A stretch of DNA of 64,000 bases. It comes from Deroplatys truncata (Eukaryota; Arthropoda; Insecta; Mantodea; Mantidae). Shown here piece by piece: positions 34,430 to 46,945 of the stretch; position 1 is the first letter of the stretch; every line of letters begins with the position of its first letter. Made by a program: the position numbers and the translations under genes. The notes under the pieces are model-generated. The model was not told where the DNA came from. It worked only from the letters and a program-made list of their open reading frames with translations, and made no database searches. The stretch is from positions 281,321,341 through 281,385,340 of the forward strand of contig CM060990.1 of NCBI GenBank assembly GCA_030765065.1, written 5' to 3'.

Positions 34430-35620
34430 GTATTATAATTTTGCCAGCCTGAATGCTTATGCAAAGAAACACCATAGATTTGTAAGAATGTTGCGTGTTG
34501 TTTGTAGTACATGTGGACAATATTATTCTGGACAGGCATATACCAGTCCTTGAGCTAAAGTCCAGCATAAGACTGGGTGGCCATCCTTTGATGCTAATAG
34601 AAGAAGCATTGAAGCCTTCTTAAGCATGGGGGTTGGCCACAGGTATATGCAAAAGTTCTTCACGCATATGTCAATGCATTGCATGGTAAGGGAGTCTAGA
34701 GCGATGGTGCGCAAAGCAATGAAGAAATGGATTCCTCGCTTGTGAATGTCGGTGTATTAACACCGCTGTGTTTTATGACGGCACGTGGCACAAGTGCGGT
34801 CACACTTCCTTATATGGGATAGGTCTGCTGGTAGGTATTTTGACAGGACTAGTAATTAATTATGAGGTTCTGTCAAACGTTCATGCTGCTGACCTTATGT
34901 GGAGGTGGCCAGTACAGAAGTGTGGAATGAGATACACAACTGTACTGTCTGGTGGAGACGCAAGGACTGACCAGCACCTAAATGGAGTGGCAATGTATGG
35001 TGCTGATGTGAAAATAGTGAAGGAAGAACGTGTCAATCCTGTAGCTAAGAGGATGACTACAGTTTTCCTCAAGCTAAAGAAAGACACTACTGATACTAGA
35101 TTGGGTGGTCGTGGCCATGGTACGCTGAAGTTACAAACTATTAAAAGACTTACCAACTACTGCAAACTAGCCATTCAGAAGCATCTGCCAGATATTACTG
35201 CCACGAAACATGTTATATCTGCTACACCGTACCATTATAGATCGGCAGATAAGAAACAAGAACATCAGAAGTGCCCCACAGGTTCAGACGCTTGGTGTTT
35301 CTATAATAGAAGCATAGCTCGCCGTAAAACTCTGCAGAGCCATTCCAAGATGTCTGTTCAGTTCAATGATAGTATGGTTAGAAGAATTATTCCCATATAT
35401 CACAGACTAGCTTCCTCTGAACTACTGGCACGTTGCGCTGGTGGAGGGACACAAAATTCAAATGAAAGTGTTCACTCGCTCAATTGGAAAACCTGTAATA
35501 AAGAAAATTTTACTTCTAAGAAGTGGCTAGAAATTGGGGCATTAAACGGTGCTCGTGCGCTTAATATGGGCTGTTCCGCTTCCGAAGAGCTAAGCTCTAT
35601 GTAAGGGGTGAGGGATGTTC
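34430..35620 (+). pseudogene. Mutator-like transposase-domain protein
   Basis: An open frame of 278 codons (34768-35604) begins FYDGTWHKCGHTSLYGIG and continues with GLVINYEVLSN, RYTTVLSGGDARTDQHLN (catalytic-type Asp), KIVKEERVNPVAKRM, GGRGHGTLKLQTIKRLTNY, HQKCPTGSDAWCFYNRS and GGGTQNSNESVHSLNWKTC, ending near GALNGARALNMG. This order is that of the arthropod-expanded Mutator-like transposase family. Upstream, in other frames, SMGVGHRYMQKFFTHMSM belongs to the same protein, so the N-terminus is frameshifted. A segment between VLSNVHAADLMW and WPVQKCGMRY looks shortened. It has far fewer lesions than its neighbours. No terminal repeats were seen. Confidence 0.75.
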
Positions 35621-35639
35621 AGCAGCTACTTTAAGGATC

Positions 35640-36910
35640 AGCCACACCCGTGATACAACTCGAAACAACGAGAGCAGGAGGTCTACTGTTACAACCTGGA
35701 AAGGCTGTACAGGTTATAAAACGGAAAAAAAGTACAGAAGAAGGACAAAAAGAGACGTAAAACACACAGGACTATAAATCAGGAGGGTTCTGATATGTAA
35801 CGCATACAATTCACTGTTTCTCAGTATAATATTTTATAAATCGGTGATTTTCTCAAAACCTCATTTTCACACGTTCAAAATTTTCCATTGGTCTGATTTT
35901 GTGTTTAAACACTTTTCAGAATCTGTAGAAGTATCCTTTGTAATATTCTGATCCACAAAAATAAGCCTAACACTAATAATAGTTTTCAAACAAAATTATG
36001 AAAAAATTATTGATCTTAAAGATTAAAATTTATAACATATTAGAAAACGGTATTCACTCATCAAAATGTATTGAAATTTCAAAGCGTAACATTTTTATTT
36101 GTTATTCAAAGCTCTAATACCAAAAATGCCAACCAATTTTCTCAACCTTTGAGGCGCATGGAACATTTTGATTATGCGATATATTTACATAATAAAATTT
36201 ATGAAATAATCAATACCTTGCAATGCATTTGCCCAATTAGAATGAAATTTGGTATTCACAATAATCTAACAGCAACGCAAATCACATTAAAATTTTATGA
36301 AATATCCATACAAAAATTTAAAAATTTAAAAAGTCACTCCATGTCCCTTGACATCAATTTACACCCATTCTTTAACAACTTAACATCACAGTAAATGGCG
36401 AAAGCAATGTTACATTTCATACGAATATTTTAAACAACGATGTACATACCTGATTAAGAACAAAATCAGCAACCAGGTGTCAACATTCAAACTGTGCTAA
36501 GCTCAGCATTGGTGACCTCATGTTTATTAACAAACGTGTTAGAACCATTTCGTCTAAAACTTCAACAGCTATCTCGAAATTCCACGTAACCTAAATATTT
36601 TATCAGATAACGACTGTTAAGAAGGAAAACTAGGAATGAGTGCTTTTTACTTTTTATCAGCCACCATATTTGCTGCCTGAACAGAGCTGATGTCGCCTGC
36701 AAAATGATACCGATACAGCAATTTAAAGCTTCTGCTGATTCAACTGTGAATCCACATAAAGTATCGTGTGTTTTACTATCCTGAGTATGTGCTAATTTAT
36801 AATGATGCAGAGTTGTATTAGGAGTAATGACACAACTGAAACAGTGAAGGGCACACGATAGAAGAGAGAAAAGTTTGCAGCATACGTGGGTAAGCAAAGG
36901 AACTATAAGC
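35640..36910. other. AT-rich spacer, no gene recognised
   Basis: The open frames 36071-36394 (+) and 36562-36897 (-) encode nothing I recognise. This flank does not resemble the outer part of arm R2, although LINE copy 2 separates it from arm L2. Confidence 0.35.
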
Positions 36911-36926
36911 CAGGTAATTCACACTT

Positions 36927-37764
36927 GTACACTGTTTATAACATTTGATGACTTCGAACTGCCCACGAGCATTTCAGCAGGGTACGAACGCATTGCGGTG
37001 AGGCCTTATATTCCTAGACCTCTACGTTGTTTTAAATGCCAACGTTTTGGACATACGCAAGTCTCATGCATGAGTGCCGTTACCATCTGTGCATCATGTA
37101 GCCAGCCCTCACACGAAGGTACCTGTTCAACAGCCCCCATCTGCGTTAATTGCAAAGGGTCTCATTCTGCTTCATTTGCTGACTGTCCGCGGTAATTGGA
37201 CGAGAAGGCGATCCAGGAGATCTGGATAAAGGAGAAACTCTCTTTCGCCGAATCCCGGAGCCGTTACCATGCGCACCAACTTTCGTTCCTGCGATCGAGT
37301 ACGTTTAGTTCTGTTGTTGTCTCGTATGTACCACGGAAGGATGCCGAAACACAGATCTGGACCATGACTGTTTGACCGCCATCCGGCCGTCCATTTCTGG
37401 CACTGTTATCAAGCCATCTAAAGCTGGTCCTAAGGTACAGAAGTCACAAGGCACTGAAAGGAAGGCAAAGCAGAAATTTCGTAGAGAAGATATTCTGAAA
37501 GACCCTCCACGTGCGCGCAGTAAGAAAAGCTCAACTTCTCCTCCTCGAATGTCGCAATCCCAGGATACCCCTGGGACATGCCGCGCTCAGCGGCACCCCT
37601 CATCCATTGCCACCCAGAACCGATTCTCGGCGCTTGAATGGGTTTCTGGCTCTGAGCGCGTGGGCCCTCCCTTCGAGGAGGCGATGGAGTCTGATCAACT
37701 CCATACCAAAAGCCCGAGCCCAAAGGTTAAGCAGAAGGTAATGTTGAGCCGCCCTTCTAAGTAG
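36927..37764 (+). pseudogene. LINE copy 2 ORF1 (C-terminal part)
   Basis: Retains PYIPRPLRCFKCQRFGHTQV and two further knuckles (CASCSQPSHEGTC and CVNCKGSHSASFADC), all three with complete CCHC residues, unlike copy 1. A stop follows at 37193-37195, then a frameshifted Lys/Ser/Pro-rich tail to a stop at 37764. The N-terminal half is absent through 5' truncation. Confidence 0.8.
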
Positions 37765-37785
37765 ACAGTTTATCCCTTTTTCTTC

Positions 37786-40700
37786 ATGGCTATCCTGACC
37801 TGGAATTTACGTGGTGTACGATCGCATAGGGCGGAACAGCAACTTTTATTGCGTTCCCATTCACCTATGGTCGTGTGTTTGCAGGAGACTTAAGCTTCGC
37901 CCTCACGATCCTTTTGATCTCCGGGGGTATACTCCGGTTCGCTACGATCTTGAACCGGATGAGGGTACTCCTGCTCATGTAGGTGTCATGTTATTAGTGC
38001 TTAACGACGTTCATTTTAAAACTCTCAATCTTACGTCCGACTTGCAAACCGTTGCCGTTAGGCTTCAAATAGCCGGCGTTTTCTTTTCTGTTTCCTCTGT
38101 GTCTCCCTCCGCTCACTCGGACATTCGAGATTTCCTGTCCGATGTCCCAACACCGCTTCTTCTGTAGGGCGATTTTAATGCCAATCACCCCCTGTGCGGT
38201 TCGCCAAGGGCTTGTGCGTGGGGAACTCTTCTTGTCGACATTTTTCCTCAGTTCAACCTCTCCATCCTCAATACAGGTGAACCTACTTTTCTGTCTGACT
38301 TTTTTGGTACATTCTCTCACTTGGACCTTGCCGTTTGATCACTCCAGCTTGCTAGTCGTCTGCAGTAGAACGTCGTCGCTGACACCTACTCCAGCAACCA
38401 TTACCCCGGCATCGTTTATCTTCGGTATCACCACGTCCAGCATTCCAGAGTACCTAACTGGATATTCCGAAACGCCGACTGGAGATTATATTCCAGCCTC
38501 GTATGTTTTGAGGACCAGCCCCTCACTAACGTTAACCAAATGGTAGAACACCGTACCTCTACGATCCTGTCTGCCGCCGAACGTGACTTTCCCCATTCGT
38601 CCTTTCACCCTCGGCGTATTCCTGTTCCGTGGTGGAACGAGGACTGTCTGGACGTCGTTCTGCACGTAGAACTGCGCTTAGGGTGTTTCGGCGACACCCT
38701 AAACTTGATAAATTGGTTGCTTTTAAACAATCGCGCGACAGGGCTCGTCGCATTATTCTGGATAGCAAGAAGGCACTTTGGACTCGTTTTGTCGAGTCTT
38801 TTAATCGCTTCACGCCTTCCTCTGTTGTGTGGGATGAACTTCGTCGCTTCTCCGGTAAAGTATCACATTGTACTGTGTCTGGCCTTCAGGTTTCCAATGT
38901 CAACACAGTGGATCCGGCAGCCATTGCTAACACTCTGGGTACTGCCTTTGAGGCGGTTTCCAGTTTTGCCCATTGTTCGCCGGCTTTCGCACTTTCAAAG
39001 ACCGGCTGGATTCACAGACCTTTAATTTTCGGTCTGCTACTACGGAGTGTTATAATGAACGTTTCACAATGCGGGAGCTGGAGCACGCTCTTCATTGCTG
39101 TAGGCACTCCGCTCCTGGGCCAGACGGCATTTATGTTTTGATGTTGAAGAACCTTTCAGCCGACAATAAACTGTTTCTCTAACGAGTCTATAACCGTATT
39201 TGGCAAGACGGCGTTTTTCATTCTGTTTGGCGCGAAGCCACTATTGTCCCTATACTTAAGCCTGGGAAGGATCGCCAACAACCTTCCAATTACCGCCCTA
39301 TCTCCCTCACCAGTTGGCTTTGCAAGGTGATGGAATGTTAATCAGCGGGCGGTTGACATGGTGGCTTGAGTCTCAGAAACTTCTAGCGAACGCTCAGTGC
39401 GGATTTCGTCGCCATCGCTCAACCGTCGACCATCTGGTATCTCTGTCGACGCATATTATGAATGGATTTCTGAGAAAGTGTCAAACAGTGGCTGTGTTTT
39501 TTGACCTGGGGAAAGCTTATGACACTTTTTGGAGGGGTGGCATTTTGCGTACACTCCACCCATGGAATTTACGCGGTCGTCTTCCCATACTTCTTCGGGA
39601 GTTTATGACGGATCGCGTCTTTCGTGTAGGTGTGGGCTTGGTTATATCTAGTAGTTTTATTGAAGAGAACGGTGTACAGCAGGGCTCTGTACTCAGTGTC
39701 ACCCCTTTTGCGATTGCTATCAACCCCATTGTTGATTGTATTCCACCTGGTATTTCATCGTCCCTTTTCGTTGTAGATTTTGCCATTTATTGCAGTTCAC
39801 GGCGGTCCTGTCTGCTCGAACGCCGTCCCCAGATATGTATCGACCGTCTCTACGCCTGGAGTAACGCCAACGGCTTTAATTTCTCCGCCGAAAAATCCAC
39901 CTGTATCATTTTCTGGCGCAGGAAGGCTTTCCCTCCGCCCTCTCTCCATCTTGGGCCGGAGATACTTCCGTATGCAGACGAGGCGAATTTGTTGGTGTTG
40001 ATCTTTGATAGAAGGCTGAGCTGGACTTCGCACATTTCCTTTTTAGAAGCAAAGTGTGACCGTTCTCTTAATCTTTTACGTGTTTTAAGTGGCATATCCT
40101 GGGGAACTGATCGGACCGTCCTTCTGCATCTTTATCGCTCTTTGGTCCGATCCAAGCTTGATTACGGGTTTATTGTCTATTCTTCGGCACGCCAATCTGT
40201 GTTACGTCGAGTGAATGCCATTCAGCATCGTGGCATAAGAGTCGCTACATGGGCCTTTCCAACCAGCCCTGTACCTAGTCTATATGCTCAAGCTGCAGAT
40301 CCTCCGCTGTCCTTCCGTCGTGAGATGCTTTTGTGCAGCTATGCCTGTCGACTCTCAAGCTTGCCTGACCGCCCGTTCTTCGAGTTATTTTTCGAGGATT
40401 CGCTTGATTGGCAATATTTAATTAGCTCCTCTGCATTGCTCCCTCCAGGGTTTCGATTTCGACAGCTTCTTCGGCATTTGGACGTTGCGCCAGCGCCGGC
40501 ACTTCCCAAGGAGAAACGCGTTTTCCTCCATGGTTGCGTGCTGAGGCCCACTGTCACCTTGTGTTATCGTCGATGCCGAAGAATGAGACCCCTTCTTCAG
40601 TCTTTAGATCAGCGTTTTTAGAACTACAAGGGCAATTCGGGGAATGCCATTTTGTATATACTGTTGGGTCTGAGACTGATGTTGGAGTAGGGTGTGGTTT

Positions 40701-41450
40701 GTTTTTGGTGAACATAGTTTTAGCTTTGTTTACTTGGGCAATCTTCGATTTTTACCGCCGAACTTTTTAGTATTTGTCATTCTGTTTTATACATTCAGCG
40801 GCACGACTTACGGCACTGCGTTGTTTGTAGGGACTCTGTGAGTGCCCTACAGAATATTAACGGGCTGTACAATTACCACCCCCTCGTACAGCGCATACAT
40901 GACCTGCTGCACTCTCTTGGTGCCTCTGGCATGAGCGTCTCTTTCCTGTGGATTTCAGATCATATGGGCACCTCAAGGTACGAGTCTGCCGACGCCGCTG
41001 CCAAATCGGCGATTTTATCGCCCAGAAATTTTACCTCTGTTGTTCCCTCTACTGATTTCTATGTTGTTTTACGGCACCGTTTTGGCGCGATGAATGGACG
41101 GCCCTCCAGAGGAACAAGCTGCGGGAGCTTAAACCTCTCCCGGTTGTCTGGGCCACCTCTTCTCGTACTTCTCGTCGGGAAGAGGTCATTTTAACACGAC
41201 TTCGAATCTGACATTGCCTTTTTAGTCATAGACACTTGCTTAATGGTGACCCCGCACCACTGTGTGAGTTGTGTGATGTGCCATAAACGGTGCGTCACAT
41301 TTTAACAGAGTGTCAGATTTTAGCTCAGTTGCGCGTTCGTGTGTCTCTGCCTGTTGGTTTAGCCAACGTTTTGGCAGACGACGCGCATACTGTAGAATGT
41401 CTTTTACGTTTTATCTTTGAAACTGGTTTTAGCCGACGCATTTGATGCGC
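37786..41450 (+). pseudogene. LINE copy 2 ORF2
   Basis: The nuclease start (ILTWNLRGVRSHR) is broken by a stop after LQET. A long open frame at 39314-40621 carries the reverse transcriptase: CGFRRHRSTVDHLV, VFFDLGKAYDTFWRGG (first catalytic Asp kept), NGVQQGSVLS, and SLFVVDFAIY, where the first Asp of the usual F-A/V-D-D is Val. RNase H remnants (WISDHMGTSRYESADAAAKS) and the CCHC tail (CELCDVP-stop-TVRHILTECQ) follow. It is inactive through different lesions than copy 1. Confidence 0.85.
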
Positions 41451-41694
41451 TGAGCGTCTTTTAGTTTTGTGACTTTATACTGTGTGTTTCAATGGGGGCT
41501 TTTCTCCCCGGTAGAGATATGGCGCTCTTGTCCCTTGCGTTCTACAGTTCCTGACACGTCGTTTTACTTTTGTGATTGTTTTATTTACCATGTTTTTGTG
41601 GAGGTTTTAAAATTCGATGGCTTGTTTTATAGTGTTTTTGTCTATGCGGGTTTTACCCATATTTTATTTTTGTATTTTAAATTTTATACCTTGT

Positions 41695-41729
41695 AAGGGC
41701 GCTGATAACCTTAGATGTTTAGCGCCCTT
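41695..41729 (+). promoter_or_regulatory. 3'-terminal hairpin of LINE copy 2
   Basis: AAGGGCGCT and AGCGCCCTT form a perfect 9-bp stem around a loop with GATAACCTTAG. The loop core ATAACCTTAG is shared with copy 1. Confidence 0.65.
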
Positions 41730-41869
41730 GAACCCTATCTCATCATCATGACGCCGACAAACATTTGACGCTCATTATTCTTCTTTGTTCAACGAACGAT
41801 GGAAGACAGGTTCCACTCAAGCTTGGTTCGGTGTTTTGTAGACTTAGGGGATCTGCAGACACGTGGTCG

Positions 41870-42560
41870 CATTGTAAGGAATCCAGATTTCTGTGAGAAT
41901 GCAAGTTTTATTCGAGCATTCAATTGTTTTCAGGATAAAAATAAATATCTGAATCATTCTATTGCTGCTATAAGATAATATACAGTGAATACCAGGGAGC
42001 ATTTTCGTGAGAGTGCTGGTATCCCGCCACATTCTCAAAGAAATCGCCCCATTCCATTAAAAATTCTGCAGGTGTCATGGAACACGTGTGCGTTCTTGAC
42101 ATTCCATTGTTATGTAATTGTCTTCACTAGGGCAAGTTATAGCGAGTTAGAGAGTAAGCACCGGTAAGCATGTCATGGGAATGCTCGTATCCAACCCCAC
42201 TCCACTAAATCTTCCTGTAGGTGTCGTGGAACACGTGAGCATTCTTGGCATTCCATTGTTGTTATACGAATGTCTCCACTTAGGCAAATTAGAGCGAGTT
42301 AGACCATTAACACCTGTGATCATTTCATGGGAACTCTTGCATTACATCCTATTCTCAAAGAAATTGTCCTATACCACCAAAATTCCTGTATGTATCATAA
42401 AATAGACCTGTATCTTTCTGGGTGCATTGCAAGAATTCCACATTTTCGTGGAATTGCAGCATTCCATACTATTTAACCACATCCATTACCACCACAGAAA
42501 TCACCACATTTCATTAAAATCCTGTGCGTGCACATCTTGAAACACCTGCTCATTTCTTTA
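41870..42560. repeat. ~150-170-bp tandem units of L2
   Basis: GGTGTCATGGAACACGTG recurs in variant form near 42070, 42221, 42390 and 42532, with CATTCCATTGTT and ATTCTCAAAGAAAT blocks between. The inverse array is at 58640-59120. Small frames inside are periodic artefacts. Confidence 0.65.
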
Positions 42561-42777
42561 ACCCTTGCTCTCAACGTTCATAATACCTGCTGTCATGAAA
42601 GATAAAGGGAAATGTTACCCGTAACATCCCTTTTAGCGCCATCGCAAGTGTCTGTAATTACGAAAAAATTAAGAAAAAAATTTTGAAACTATTGGATGGT
42701 TGAAGGAAAGCAGGCTATAAAGATGGCACACATTCATTGTTTTCCAAGTAGAACATGCTATTAAATAGCTAGCAGGG

Positions 42778-42803
42778 AAAGAGAGAGAGAGCGAGATAGA
42801 GAA
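42778..42803. repeat. (GA)n tract of L2
   Basis: GAGAGAGAGAGAGCGAGATAGAG is the counterpart of the CT tracts near 23000 in R1 and 58390 in R2. Confidence 0.8.
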
Positions 42804-43239
42804 TGCGTATGTACGCATCTCGGTTACTTGTGAATATGCGGTTAAAGATTGAAATAAGCGCTTAGCGCGCAAGTCCTTAGAGTCGTGAGGGCTGACCATC
42901 GGACACACAAAGAAGACTCTTTCACAGTAGAGACGGGTCGCCTTCTCGCTTTACCATAGTTGAACACAGATACATATATGATGGCCACAGTGAACGCCAA
43001 TTCATTTAAAATCACCCACATTCTCACAAAAAAAGAGTGTTTCTACCATGACTATAATCTACATACCGTGTTGGCATAGATGTACAATAATTCATTGTAC
43101 ACCCTTCACGGCTAAAAAACCCCGCACATTCTGTAAACATCTGGACGTTTTAAAAATCGCTTGCCACATTCATTTAGGAAAAATAAACATTTGAATTCTC
43201 CCACGCTAAACAAGTGAACACATCAAAGACTAAAACATT

Positions 43240-43830
43240 AATGCCCCAAAATAAATATCCATGCAGGTTATTTTCTTTGAAAAAACTAAACAAATGTTCC
43301 AAGTTTTGGTGTAGAAACTTTAAGGTGCACTAGAAAGCCGAGAAAGAGGATCGATATACAAACAGAGGATATAAAAAATTTTCTAAAAGGCTTTATTCAA
43401 CCAAAAAAATAAATCTTTCAGTTCTTCCATGCTAAAGCCAGAAGTCATGACCAAGAAAAACCTATTATATCATTTTAAGAAATTACAAAGGGAGCCCAAA
43501 AACAAGCAATTCCCAAATAGTTATTTTCTTTTAAAAAAATATACAAATTTATTACTTGTTCAGCACAGGAATTATAAAGCTATTCTAAAGGACACCGATA
43601 CGAGAAATAATAAAATAAATATCATGTTCCCGCAAAAGAAATATCTATACAGTGTCTTAGAATAAATAAATAGGTTTTTAACATTGTTCAGTGCGAAAAT
43701 TTTAAATCAGGTTAAAAGACGAGATTAAGGCAAAGAAACAAATTACTATGAAACTTTAAGAAATTACAAGGACCACACAGCAACAATGAATTTCCAAAAG
43801 GATCTATTCTAGAAATATTCAAGGGTTTCC
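43240..43830. repeat. ~300-bp tandem units of L2
   Basis: TTTAAGAAATTACAAAGG then CAATTCCCAAA at 43472-43530 returns as TTTAAGAAATTACAAGGACC then GAATTTCCAAA at 43756-43800. R2 has the inverse at 57640-57730, and a weaker one near 57960-58010. The frames 43429-43665 (+) and 57626-57850 (-) both fall on this repeat and differ in frame. Confidence 0.55.
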
Positions 43831-43877
43831 ATTATTAAAAACATTAGTGAATGCTCACATAAAAATGGCTCCATTTA

Positions 43878-45355
43878 CAGTGCGGTCCCTCAGACTCTGC
43901 CCGGTAGTCACGATGCGTGTTCCGGGCGCGATTCCTCAGCTATCTGGCCGGTAGTCGCGATGCGTTTTCCGCGCACTATATTCAATGTATCTGTCTATTA
44001 TTCTCATTATTGATACGGATACCATATTACTGACTTTATGATGATTATTACGATATATTGATTACCTATTGAACAAATATAATTACTTTTTATTTTATCA
44101 GTGGTAACCTTTTTCACAGTCGGTGTTGAAAGTAGTGTCCTTTGACAGATAAACATTCTTGGCACCTTCTGATGAAATTATCATTCACACGCATAAGCTC
44201 TTGTTGCGTAATTTTCCTAATTTCTGTTCTTATATTTTTTTAAGATCGTCTCTGATGCGAGGATTATTCCTATAGACTCTATTTTTGAGAGTTCTGCACA
44301 GATAAAAGTCACACACTAAGATTCGGGGATCAAGCCGGCATAACCCTTTAGAGACTATTCTGTCATCAAAAGCATTCTTGATGTCTTCCAAGGAATCCTA
44401 CGCAGTATGAGCTGTGGCAGAATCTTGTTGAAAACAGCCATATTCCCCTCTCATTATCTGTCAGCGTTGTAAAAAATGGCGCTGGAATATTTATGCGGTA
44501 CCCATCGGAATTTACGGTATCGTTGTAAAATATGGGGCCTATTATCCGTTCTGCGGTTACAGTACACCATACACCAATTTTTTCATCATGTAAAGGAACC
44601 TCGTGAAATAAATTTGGATTTTCAGTACACCAATATCTATTGTTTTGTGAAGTAACATGGCCAGTCAAATGAAACCATGCCTCATCTGAAAAAAATTATT
44701 AGATGTGGGTCAACAGTACCGCCAGCAATATTTTGTAACATCCAGTTACAGAACTTTACGCGGGCTTCATCATCCCGCGGTCGTAATTGATGGACAAGTG
44801 ACTCCGTATAGTTTTAATTTCAACAGTTTCGTAGACCTATGTACAGAGGTTTTTGAAACACTGACTTATTGTGCTACACGTCGTAAAGATTTATTCGGAG
44901 ACCGTTCAAATCCTTCGCCAATTTCATCAAGTTTTTCTTCCATTAGAACCCTTAGTTTCTTTTTACAACTTACAACATTAAATGATCCCGTTCTGTTCAC
45001 TTTATTCACTAGATATCTAACTGTTTCTCTACTCGGAACTGGAACGCCAGGAAATTCATCGTGAAATTGCGTACACACCTGTCTAAATGAGTCGGTTTTC
45101 ACATACGTGTCATACATAAAATGTCTTTGTTCAAGCGAAAATTTGCGCACCATTTCTGGGCTGTAATATTCGGATAATTCAATCGCACACAAATACACAC
45201 GCGTCTCGCTTCCATACACAAGAAGCAACAACAGCTGACAGAAGCCCGCTGCCACATGTCCGATTAGTGGAAGAGCACGTGGTCTTGAGTTCGTTCAGAC
45301 GTGTCGCACGGGATTGCCGTGCAATTCCCGGCCAGAGCGCTGAGGGACCGCTCTG
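43878..45355 (-). mobile_element. Complete Tc1/mariner-superfamily element (1478 bp) in L2
   Basis: Ends CAGTGCGGTCCCTCAGACTC and (inverse of right end) CAGAGCGGTCCCTCAGCGCT, flanked by TA at 43876-43877 and 45356-45357. R2 carries the uninterrupted site near 57597-57615 (GGCTCCATACACATG in inverse), so both borders are certain. The interior has one transposase gene on the minus strand. Confidence 0.92.
44114..45153 (-). pseudogene. Tc1/mariner-like transposase of the L2 element
   Basis: The likely start is MVRKFSLEQRHFMYDTYVKT at 45153, followed by the HTH segment PGVPVPSRETVRYLVNKVN, then LDEIGEGFERSPNKSLRRVA. After a frameshift (about 44700-44870) the catalytic part shows SGHVTSQNNRYWCT-type sequence, HDEKIGVWCTVTAERIIGPI and, near the end, GHYFQHRL with its stop at 44114-44116. 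At least two frameshifts and one stop break it. It is a different subfamily from the transposases at 4441 and 5569. Confidence 0.85.
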
Positions 45356-45364
45356 TAAATGCTT

Positions 45365-45490
45365 TCTCGGTGAGATCTGAAGAACTCCAATCTCACTGCC
45401 TTAAACTATCATATGATGCAAAACTCATGGGCCAATGGTGCGACAATTATCAGAAATACCGAATTTACGCATGCGTACAATAAAATTTTG
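45365..45490. promoter_or_regulatory. CCAAT-rich module of arm L2
   Basis: Read inverted, the block contains ACGCATGCGT, CACCATTGG and, 45 bp on, a decayed second CCAAT (GAGATTGG on the other strand). It is the counterpart of 22005-22125 and 57470-57590. Confidence 0.35.
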
Positions 45491-46629
45491 TGACTATAAA
45501 GCCCAGCATTTCACTTCTTATGAGCTAATTGTTCCAAAAAGCTCGTTAATGCGTGATTTGTAACTAACCGGGTTACCAGGTAGCGGCAATTACTTGAGAG
45601 AGAGAGAATATTTGTACCAGACTGCATTCCTTAGTTTTCACAATTCAAGGTGAGGGACTTTTTCTATTTTGCGTGTTCTAAACAAACTATACTCAGTGAC
45701 TTTCAATTTAATCAAGTGTTTAAAATCACATTATTTAAAGAAAAATTTCACCTAAGAAGCCACAGTGCATTATCTTAACAATGTATGTTTTAAATGCGAG
45801 CTAGCTGGTAGCAGGGGTGCGAATCTGTATTACCACGATCTCACCAAACTATTTTATTATTTACTCAAATAATTAGCGCCATTTTCATCGAAATGCATGT
45901 GTCGATAACGAATTTTACTTCAATAAATATTAAAGAATACTACAACGTGCTACAATTTCCTATAATTAAATTTAAATATGTAATTGCAAATAGAGCATTT
46001 CAATTAAACCTATTAAACAGAATTCATTCGAGAAAATCAGTTTTCTATTCGTTGTATATAACCAGCAAAGAATGAATACGATATTTAAAGTATGCGCTTT
46101 CAAGGCACTTGCTCAAGTTTTAAATTCAGGTCTGCGTTTCTCCTTTACGTAACTGAAAATATGCTCCATAGTTGTACAAATTCCTAAAATATTATATTCT
46201 ATGGAATATCATTAATACAGCTTTACATAGCATCTTTCGAGACACACTTAACATCTATTGCTTCGTGTGTGAAATAAAAAGCCGCGCTTTTTACAGTTAA
46301 AGCTACCTTGTTAAAAACAACGAATGGGGCATTAAACAGATATCTCCATCTGATTAAAAATATCATGAAAAAATTGAACTTCCAATAAAAGTAACGTGCA
46401 TATATAAAACAACAAGCACATTTTCCCCTAAAAATGGACTTATGTGCCTTAACTTAGCCAGTATCTGTACACATAGTGTTAATACCAAGCCGGTAGATAG
46501 CAGATTACCATAAACATTCCTTGAAAATAAGCCTGAAGAAACTCTAGTCTATCATATTATATGAAACGACTGAAATAGTTTTCAAGTTATCCAAGAATAA
46601 CAGACAAATAGAATTTCTTTAAACGTAAA

Positions 46630-46945
46630 TGTGCTGTGCTACATGCATTTCTCTACTCATTCTTCTACACAATGATGTTTTATACATGATAAACATCATC
46701 ATTGTAGAAACTAACACATTCACATGACCTTCTCTAATCAGTCCTCTACTTAAAGCTGTTTTATACATGATAGAAATTGTCATGCTAGAGACGTAACCAA
46801 TTCGCATGACTTTCTCTATTTTGCCTTCTAAACAGTGCTGTTTTATACATGATAGAAATTATCAAGCGTAACATTTTCGCATGACTTTCTCTACTCAGTC
46901 TTCTACACAATGCTGTTTTATATATGATAGAAATCGAATTGCTAG
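46630..46945. repeat. Four tandem copies of the ~35-bp motif (75-85 bp period)
   Basis: Each unit reads CATGACTTTCTCTACTCA, then TCTTCTACACAATGCTG, then TTTTATACATGATAGAAAT, starting near 46640, 46725, 46802 and 46878. R2 has two inverted copies (56240-56350). This is the densest form of the motif that recurs through all arms. Confidence 0.75.

Larger units (their letters stand above)
36913..41749 (+). mobile_element. 5'-truncated LINE, copy 2 (same family as 6363-12307)
   Basis: Homology to copy 1 starts within ORF1 (about 7432 of copy 1) and runs to the CATCATCAT tail at 41741-41749. The right side continues directly into arm L2. No target-site duplication was found, and the left flank is unrelated to the palindrome arm. 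Many stops are present, in different places from copy 1, so the two decayed independently. Confidence 0.85.

Noticed and set aside
36562..36897. 111-codon minus-strand frame
   Set aside because: No motif, no family resemblance, and no supporting signals beyond chance openness.
39517..40557. Several minus-strand frames of 70-90 codons
   Set aside because: They lie opposite the reverse transcriptase of LINE copy 2 and have no motifs of their own.
46630..46945. CRISPR-like array
   Set aside because: Units are imperfect, the period varies, the intervening segments are themselves repeated, and the genome is eukaryotic.
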